Positions 55,489-64,000 of a DNA stretch of 64,000 nucleotides are shown in pieces. The notes under the pieces were generated by a model, which did not search any database, was not told where the DNA came from, and saw only the letters and a list, made by a program, of their open reading frames with translations. The stretch covers positions 150,443,341 to 150,507,340 of the forward strand of contig OY992537.1 of the NCBI GenBank assembly GCA_963921195.1. The letters run 5' to 3'. Source of the stretch: Pegoplata infirma. Its lineage: Eukaryota; Arthropoda; Insecta; Diptera; Anthomyiidae. A program made the translations under genes and the position numbers. Within the stretch, counting starts at the first letter, position 1, and each line of letters begins with the position of its first letter.

Positions 55489-57760
55489 TTAGCGTTTTTT
55501 TTTTTAATTTCAATGCCTGCTTGAGGTTATGTTACGTACCAATCGCATGGCGAAAGGCCATTATTACATACTTACCTAAGAGTGGCAAAATCAACCACGC
55601 GACCGGTAAGGATTACCGACCGATTAGTTTGACATCATTTTTGCTAAAAACTGGACTTACACATAAGGGCTAACCTGGCGCCACACTTCATGACGGATTC
55701 GCAACATGCTTATCAGCAAGGCAAATCCATAGAAACGGCACTCCATTCGTTGGTACAGAGAATAGAGACATCCCTTTAATATAGAGAATATGCTATGGCA
55801 GCGTTTCTGGATATTGAAGGGGCTTTTAATAATGTAAGTACGGAGTCGATAATAAGTGCGATGAACAAAGCATCGATTAATCACTGCATAACAATGTGGG
55901 TTAAGCGAATGCTTTTGAATCGGGAAATTACCGCTGAATGGGGTCACGCTAAGGCCTCACGTTACGCGACAAGGGGTACACCACAAGGCGGAGTTCTGTC
56001 ACCTTTACTCTGGCTGTTAGTGGTAGACCCTATCCTGAAGAAACTGGGAACTTCAACCATCGCTTATGCGGATGATGTCGTGATATTGTCTTGCGGAAAG
56101 TATCCGGACACGATACCTGATTTACTCGAGGGGTCATTGAAGATGATGTGGAAGTGGGCATCAGATAACGGACTCAGCGTAAACCCGAAAAAGACGGAAA
56201 TAGTACTTTTTAGTAGGAGATACAAGATCCCAAATTTTAGGAGGATTCGGGGGAGTTGAAATTCCACTATCACCTCATGCGAAATTTTTAGGAGTGATTT
56301 TGGACAGTAAGCTCTCTTGGAAAACAAACACGGTTGAGAGAATTAAGAAGGCTAACAATGCTTACTACGCATGTAAGAAAATGTTTGGTATGACATGGGG
56401 ATTAGAGCCTAGAGTTACGTATTGGATATATACTTCAGTGGTAAGACCAATCTTACTTTACGGAGTGTTAGTCTGGTATAAGGCACTTGAAAGGGATGCG
56501 ATACTAAACCAGTTCCAAAGACTTCAACGGCTTATGGGAAGTAGTATCACAGGCGCTTTGAGAACAACATCGGCCAACTCTATTGATGCGTTATTGCACT
56601 TTATACCAATTGACGTCTTTGCAAAAGGTGAGGCTCATAAGGCCTGCCTCAGACTCAAAGAATCAAATTGGTTCAAGTTTCGCAACTTTGGACACAGTAA
56701 CATGAACGATATAAATAGTATTGACTCGGATTACATAGTGCCCAAACTATTTTTCGACCGGAAATATGAAGTAAAATTTCCGACTCGAGAATATTGGTCT
56801 AACTGGCAGGACACCACTGCAAACACCATGAATATATTTACCGATGGATCGAAACAAACACATGGAGTGGGAGCTGGTTTTACAAACGTGGAGCTAAACC
56901 AGAACTTTTCGTTTAATCTGCCTTTGGACTCGAGCATATTTCAAGCTGAAATAGTTGCAATAACTAAGGCTGTGGAACATATCGAGGAAACCAGGGGAGC
57001 AACCATAAATTTTTACGTGGATAGCCAGGCCGCTTTAAAGGCGCTTCAAGGTTATTATATCAAATCTAAAATAGTTTTACAATGTTACGAGAACTTGCAG
57101 ACGTTGTGTCAACACAACCAGGTTAATTTATTATGGGTACCAGGACACAACGGAATACAGGGAAATGAAAGGGCAGACGAACTCGCGAAACTTGGAGCTG
57201 ATGGTGTAGGTACCACGGTGCTAGTTTTACCATCGCTCCAACACTTCAAAAAAAGACGGGATTCCATAAATGTTGCAGTAGCGAACAGGAGTGGGGACAA
57301 CTAACAACATGCAAAATCAGCAGAACTTTATGGCCAACTTATGACCAAGGGAAAACTAAATACCTTTTATCACTTACGAGAAGGGAATGTCGAGCTCTGA
57401 CGGGAATAATAACTGGTCACTGTTCCATCGGCATTCATGCTAAGAATATTAGACTCATCCCGGACGCCAGTTGTAAAAGATGCGGCTCACCAGGAGTGGA
57501 TGAAACGATAGAACACATACTTTGTCACTGTCCAGCGGTGGCAAGAAGTCGCCGATCGATTACTGGTCAGATAAGCTTTAATACTTTGGAGGATATAACG
57601 CGAATGGATCTTAGAATATTAAAGAGATTCGCAATGACTTTGAACGTGTTTAACTTGCGCCGCTAGCGAAAAAGAAAAAAGTTTTGTGGTATCGCTATGG
57701 ACCAAAAGGTCTATGCGAGGTGTAAATCGTACACCGCCACCCTAACCTAACCTAGCAATT
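55489..57760 (+). mobile_element. RNase H-bearing LINE, copy B
   Basis: As 15-2300, with TSD TATTAAAAATTTGT at 55475-55488 and 57761-57774. Relative to copy A it has lost 14 bp near 55652, between ACT microhomologies. Confidence 0.88.
55503..57666 (+). pseudogene. LINE RT / RNase H pseudogene, copy B
   Basis: Domain content as in 29-2206: RT with YADDVVIL at ~56067, then RNase H and the CKRCG...H...CHCP end. It shares the in-frame stop (55777-55779), the frameshift near 56250 and the one near 57270. It adds a 14-bp deletion inside the RT fingers that puts the early part out of frame. Therefore more decayed than copy A. Not functional. Confidence 0.9.
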
Positions 57761-58359
57761 TATTAAAAATTTGTAAAATTTTTTTCTAAAACAATTTTTA
57801 AGGGATTTAAAAATTCCAAAAAATGTTTGTGTCTTAGAAAATTTAAAAACATTTTTTCGGAACTTAAAAATTTTTTAAATGAATAAAATTTCTCCTAAAA
57901 ACATTTTCAATGATTTTTTTACTCCAAAAAAAAAAAAAAAATTGCCAAAAAAATTTTATGTCCGGGACTTTAGAAAATTTTTATAAAATTTTTAAGACGA
58001 ACATTTTTTATTTTTATTTTTTAATTGTACGGGACTTAGAAAATTTTAATTTTTTTCGGGATATAATTATAAATAAAATAATATATCTTTTTATCTGCCA
58101 TATCTAAAAATTTCCGAACTTATATGTCATATCTAATTTCATATAGATCGGTATATAAATAGAGATAAATATGTATTTTATCATATTAAAAAATAAGGAA
58201 AAATACAATGCTATATATAAACTTATATGTCCATATCAAAGTTCATGCATAACCATATATAAATATAAATAATTATATAATAAAGTAGTATAATTTTTTT
58301 GATCCAATGATCAGTTTTTATTTATTTTTCCAATTTTTATTTACAACTCATTTTAAATA

Positions 58360-58493
58360 ATTTTAACCTAACCGAGAACTGGTAACAATGACCGTCGTCT
58401 CGTTGTAGCGAAATTGACCAAGGGTTTTGGTGGGAATCGAACCCACGACCCCCTGTTTCATAGGCTAGCACGCTACCAACTGGCCTACAGGGC
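58360..58493 (-). repeat. tRNA-related SINE-like sequence, copy B
   Basis: Same A box, B box and GGTTAGGTTAAAA tail as 2900-3033; no differences seen. Confidence 0.6.
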
Positions 58494-58773
58494 ATATGAT
58501 GAATTTCATGTAAAAATCGAGATGCATTGAACCCGACCCCATCAGATATCGATGAAATTTTGTTCATAGCTAAATTTGATCAATACAAACAAACTCTCAT
58601 TTTTAGAAATGACTGTTTTGCGATTTTTTGGGCGTGACACAGTGGGAACGTTTTCGAAAAAACGCGAAAATGGTCGAAAAGAGCTCCATTTAAACTACAA
58701 TAACTCAGAATCGGCTAAACCGATTTCCATGATCTTGGTATCATTAAAAAGATATTTTAACAGGCTTTATGAC

Positions 58774-61309
58774 TAGGGTGACCTTTTTTTTCTGAGCTCA
58801 AATCAGTACGCCCAAGTTTTTATGTTTTTTTTATAAATAACTCTCTAAAATTTTTTTCTATGGGAAAACACTGATGTTTTTTCAACACTCAAAAAGTTTT
58901 GGATAAACTAACTTGACTCCAAGTATTTTGAATAAAAACAACTGCAAAAAACAACTGTTTAAAAACAAGTGTAAAAAAACAACTGATAAAAAACAACCAT
59001 TGTCGTTATTGTGCATAAAATTTAGTTGACTTTAAATAAGGCGACCAGATTTAGAAAATAAAAATAGAGGACATAAAGATAAAAGTAAAGAAAATATTCG
59101 AATTCAAAATTTTTACATATTTTACAGACAAATTTACATTCACATAAATGACCGCGAGTGCCACCAAGCGGTGGTCACCACATTTTTAAAGTTGTATTAA
59201 AAGTGAAAATCGGACAAAAAATGGCAAAGTTTAATTTTCGGCAAAATTGAATTGAAAAGCATCAAAAATTAACATAAACATAAAAAATATATCGAATTTT
59301 TTATTAATGAAGGATACACGTTTTGGAGCCTTTTTGACGCGGTTTAGGTCACGATAGATTATCGCTAGAACCCAAATATTTTGGGAATCATCGTAAAATG
59401 TCAAAAGTTAATTTTCATCGGGGTACAACTTTAATATAAGTTGAAATACATGTCCATCCAACAAGTTTTACAACGATTCTACAAGTCGATTTGCCAGTAA
59501 CAACCGCTGACCGCCGTGAAATAAAATTTGTTTTAATTTATAAAAATAAAAACAAATATTGATCATGCTTTTAAAAATAAAGAGGACAAAGAGGACAGAA
59601 TTTGAAAAAAGAGTACAGAAAGAGGACACAAATTTTATAGAGTACAACCATTTAAAATAGAGTATTGTCCTCTAAAAAAGAGTACGTATGGTCACCTTAC
59701 TTTAAACGACTTCATTTGAATGTTTTGATCGTTTCACTGCAGAAAATGTAACAAAATTCCAAAGGTTTTGAGAATAAGAAAATCCCTCACACAGAAAAAA
59801 ATAAAAAAAATATTTAATTAAAAAATTCGTAGATTTAATTAAAAAATTAATTAAATCCGGACCAATCACTAAAATGCGCAAATAAATTAAAAATATTTGC
59901 ATGTCGTTAATTAAAAATAAATGGATATTTATTTAATTAAAAACTTAATACTAAAAATTAAAAAATATAATTAAAATTAAAAAAAAAATAATTAAAATTT
60001 TAATTGTATAAATTAAAAAAATTAATTAAAAATATTATATAAAAAAAAAAAATAACTTGTAAAAACATTCTTTTTGAATAAAATAGTTTAAAAAAAATAT
60101 TTCTTCAAACTTTACCAAATTTATTTATGCCGTAAAGACATAGTCAGTGAGATGATTTTATAAAGTTGATTATAAACCTTTCATATACATACACATAAAA
60201 CTATAAACAAAATGAGAATTCAAAAACCTATGTGAAAAATAAAAAAATCTTTCAACAAACTTTTTATACTTATGTATTTTTTTGTATGTAATACAATGCA
60301 AGAGAAAAACACACACTCACACACACACGGAAACAAAACAAAAAAAAAATAAGTAAAGCTAGAAATTTAATTAAACATTTAATTATATAAATTAAATACT
60401 TAATTAATATTAAATTTGAAAACAATTAAAATATTAATTAAAATAAAGTTAAAAATTTAATTAAACAATTTATTATATAAATTAAAAGTTTAATTAATAT
60501 AAAATTAAAAAACAATTAAAATTTTAATTAAAATAAAATATACGATATTATTTTCTGTGCAGATTTTGAAGACTTTTTCCGTAAGTTTTGACAAATTTTC
60601 CTTTAAGAAAACTTCACAGCTAATAAGCATATGTTTTTTCAATGCCCCTGATTTTCTGAGTGCTTTTTCGAATAAGCTCTGATGACATTGCCTCATTTAG
60701 GATCTCAGAATCATTTCGATTCATGCAATTTACATCATATTTTTAAAAATAGAAAAAAAAAATACATCGGACAATTGAACTTTTCGTTTTAGAAAACCTC
60801 AAAGATTCTGTGGGAATTTTATAAAAATTTAAGAAGATCAAAATAATCTCATGCTCAGATACATTTTTGCTTTAACGAACATCTTGATTCACAAACTCTT
60901 ATCTCCTTAGAATAAATTCGTTATAAATTATCTCATTGTCAGACTTTAATTAAAAAAACAGCTCTGACGACTTATATTATGGAAATTCAAGTTTTTATAT
61001 AGAATTTTCGACTAAAATTATTTATTTTTGATGTTAAAATGTTCAAAAATCAGTACAATCAGTACAAATTTTAAAAAATCAGACTTTAATTAAAAAAACA
61101 GCTCTGACGACTTATATTATGGAAATTCAAGTTTTTATATAGAATTTTCGACTAAAATTATTTATTTTTGATGTTAAAATGTTCAAAAATCAGTACAATC
61201 AGTACAAATTTTAAAAAATCAGTACAAATCAGTACAACGTTTTTTGATCAGTACACGTGATCAAAAATCAGTACATGTACTGATCAAATCAGTACGAATG
61301 GTCAGCCTA
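58774..61309. mobile_element. hAT-type MITE (TAGGGTGACC) with nested insertions, copy B
   Basis: TSD TTTATGAC on both sides. It includes the nested hAT-like MITE (59037-59699) and the CAC-ended AT-rich MITE (59790-60559), as in copy A. Confidence 0.9.
60940..61219. repeat. Two exact 140-bp tandem units, copy B
   Basis: Counterpart of 5481-5760; the duplication predates the large duplication. Confidence 0.9.
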
Positions 61310-62248
61310 TTTATGACACGTTAAAAAAAAAAAAAAATACACTGTAAAAAAATTTATAACAAAAAAAAAATTTTAACTGACAAAAAACCAAAAAGATCAA
61401 GGGTTTTTTTACAGTGTATTAATTTTTTAGAAAGGTTTATCCTTCATCTATACCATATCAAAAAATAAAAATGGGTTTAGTTTTTTTTATATAATTTTTT
61501 AAGTAGTGTCACTTCTAGTAATTGCCCTTATATTTTATAACAAAAAAAATTTTAGGTAACGAAAAACCAAAAAAGATCAAGGATTTTTTACAGTGTACTA
61601 CTTTTTTAGAAAGGTATTTCCTTCACCTATAACATATCCAAAAAGTAAAATGGGTTCTTTTTTATTTTTTTTAATAATTTTTTAAGTAGTGTTCTAGTAA
61701 TTCCGCAAAATTCTGAATAAAAAAATCAATGTATTCTTCATAATAATTTTCTGTTTTGTCATAAACATTTATTACTTTACCCGTAATAAAGAGAAATATA
61801 TATAGAACAAAAAATTGTTGCCCTTTTTATTCCAAAGATTTTTTCAGGTCTATTTTTTCTTCCTCAGATAGCTAATAACATAGTAAAAAGAAATAGAAAC
61901 ACAAAATATAACAAATATTTTCCTTTCTTAGTAAAAAAATTAACGGCAAACAGCCCTTATTTCCATACAAATGCATGTAAATGTATAGGGGTCTGACACC
62001 AGGCACCATGTGCCAGAACTAAGGGCTCAAAATATGTACCTGGCGAAGGGTTAACAGGTAAAATAAATAAACATTGTCCCAGGAAAATTATGAATATGTT
62101 TTAACCGCAAAAAGTTCTTGCTTGCCTTAAAAAATGCTATATAATTGCACCTGATGAACGTACCGAAATTCATAATTATAAACAGTTTCGAGAAGCCAAG
62201 ATATCCCATTACAATTTTTACGCGTATATTTTAAAAATTTGAGTGAAT

Positions 62249-64000
62249 ATGAATTCAAACAATAAGTACAGATGCATAAAAATATCTAATAAGTGTTGCG
62301 CTTCGCTTCGTAAAATAAGTGAAAACGAGGCTGCAAATATAATTGAATATTTTCCAGCTGTCGCCAACATTCATTGTAGCCGTATTTGCGAAACTTGCCG
62401 GAATACACTGAGAAAAGCGCGCAGTCGTAATGAATCCAACGTGGAGCAGAATGAAGTCTCAGATTATTTACCAAAACAATGCCCAGCGATGAAATTAGCG
62501 AAGAATTGAATGAACTTCCAACTTGTACCAGCCGTAATGCAAACATCGAAAGGACGGAAGTCATTAAAAATATAAATGATCATATTATTCCTCATCTACC
62601 AAACCAAATGTCGCCTCTTAAAAGGAAATATATGAAACGAGATGCATACAGAAATAGAAAATCACTGCAAATTTTCGAAAATATAGCAGATTCACTTGGA
62701 GCTGATCCATTATCTGATTTGTCAGCGCAACTTAAAACGTCAAAGCCATTTACGAAGAAATTTTGGAAAACATCAAATATCAAATAGAGAACAGCTCAAA
62801 TCTTTTGGAAAAGCAAAAACTTTTATCGCTCTTACCAATCAATATGAGTCACGCAGAAATTAAATATCGTTTTGGGGATGATATATCTCACGATTGTATC
62901 AAAAAAAGTAAAGATATCCAAAGGAATAAAACGAAGTTTGCAGATATCAATCTTTTTAAAATGAGCAGACGTAGTTTACCAACCGAAACTCTAAGCACAG
63001 TCAAGTTATTTTATGAAGATGATGAAATTAGCCGAATGATGCCTGGATCGCAAGATTCAATTACTGTTAAACAAGGAAACTTACGTGAAAAAGTTCAAAA
63101 AAGACTGATGTTATCTTCACTACGCGAATCTTACTACGAATTTAAAAAAAAAACATCCCTTGGCCAAAGTGGGTTTTACAAAATTTACAATGTTAAGGCC
63201 AAAAAATTGTATGAAACTTGGAGTTGGAAACCAGCAAAATATCTGTGTATGCACATTGCATCAGAATATGAAATTGATGTTTGAAAAAGTGGCTTAAAAT
63301 CAATTTGTATTGAAGGAGAATGCACATTTACCGACTACAAAGATGTTCTCAAATTCGTTGTTTGTAATGGTGACATAGAAAAAAGCGAGTGTTGCGTTTC
63401 AATGTGTGGTCACTGCTTAAAAATTTAAATAATCTAAAAACGCATATGCTAAAACATTTTGAAAATAACCAAACTGAAGAAATAATATACAAAAAGTGGA
63501 ATACAACGATTAGATGTGTTCTGGAAACGTTAACCACCAACCCAGAATTATTTGTCAGCGATTTTACTGAACACATCAAAGTTCTGATCCCGCATCATTT
63601 CATAGCAAAGCGACAATCTGAATTTATCAGCAATAAAAGAGCGGCGCTGTTATCAGGAGAAATGTTAATTCAAATGGACTTTGCTGAAAATTATGCATTT
63701 CTTGTACAAGATGCCGTGCAAGGATACCATTGGAATAATGATCAGGCTACAATACATCCGTTCGTTATTTATTACAAAGGTAATTATTTTAATATTTTGG
63801 TATTAGTAAACACATCCATCCACACTCATCAAAATATTTAATAATTTTTATTTATTTGTTTTTTTCCTTTGTTTGTTTATTTTCAGATAACGATAAATTA
63901 TCTCATAAAAGCTTCGCCATAATATCTGATTGCAATACCCATGATAGTATAGCAGTTCATCTATATATTTCAAAAATGATACAGTTCGTGAAGGCCAATA
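62249..64000 (+). pseudogene. Transposase pseudogene, copy B (partial)
   Basis: Same N-terminal Cys cluster, middle part and QMDFAENY block as 6791-9015, and the same GT-AG intron (63780-63886). The window ends shortly after exon 2 begins. Two differences: an Asp-to-Glu change near 62328, and one extra A in a homopolymer near 63146. The extra A shifts the frame just before the conserved VGFTKFTMLRP block, which is intact in copy A. The catalytic blocks beyond the window cannot be judged. Confidence 0.8.

Larger units (their letters stand above)
55475..64000. repeat. Large near-identical duplication, copy B
   Basis: Matches 1-8541 with an offset of 55474 at the start, dropping to 55460 after the 14-bp deletion and then varying by one or two at A/T runs. 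It runs off the window. Confidence 0.95.
58661..64000 (+). mobile_element. Long-TIR DNA transposon, copy B (cut by the window end)
   Basis: Left arm 58661-58773 plus 61318-61702, with the same hAT-type insertion. The right arm lies beyond the window. Confidence 0.8.

Overview
The window looks like a transposon graveyard from a dipteran genome, most likely a large-genome fly of the house-fly/blow-fly kind. That placement is inferred. It rests on strong AT-richness, short introns of the GTAAGT...TTTTAG type, mini-me/DINE-1-like elements carrying a (GTCY)n tract, and mariner, gypsy and RNase H-bearing LINE relics. I found no host gene, rRNA, intact tRNA or CRISPR array. Every protein I can recognise belongs to a mobile element, and every one is broken or partial.

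Layout. 1-8541 and 55475-64000 are two nearly identical copies of one block, with only a handful of substitutions and small indels between them. The block holds a 5'-truncated LINE with 14-bp target duplications, a tRNA-related SINE-like sequence, and the left part of a long-TIR DNA transposon whose transposase pseudogene keeps a spliceable intron. In copy A the whole transposon is visible (3201-10569). Its left arm carries a hAT-type element and its right arm a Helentron-type (DINE-like) element, and each arm serves as the empty site for the insertion in the other. 10570-12884 holds a degenerate 'CACTC' element containing an 82-bp LINE stub, then a second DINE-like element. 12885-15441 is a three-level nest: Tc1-like, then hAT, then hAT. 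16080-17405 is a head-to-head tandem array. 17463-21058 has several MITEs and a short tandem repeat. 21071-25586 is a large inverted-repeat element with at least four insertions. 25785-35434 is a run of MITEs and foldback elements, three of which sit at (AT)n tracts.

35443-50428 is a Helitron-like element made of ~170-bp tandem units. It was split by a Ty3/gypsy-type LTR retrotransposon on the minus strand (36214-49401; LTRs ~314 bp; TSD ACATT). The left LTR carries a mariner and the right LTR a TA-flanked MITE, and each LTR is the empty site for the other. The gypsy body is broken by further insertions in protease, before RT, and in RNase H. 50438-51716 is a hAT with a surviving C-terminal dimerisation domain. 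52114-55474 is AT-rich TIR elements plus three ~210-bp units containing tRNA B-box-like motifs.

Two themes recur. First, most MITEs here, from several superfamilies, are built largely from one short, usually palindromic motif repeated in both orientations, with a different motif in each element. Second, a set of elements ending in CAC... with 2-bp target duplications (TA, TG, CA) often encloses a small transcript-like cassette with a GT-AG intron. All alignments were done by eye; identities and boundaries need software confirmation.
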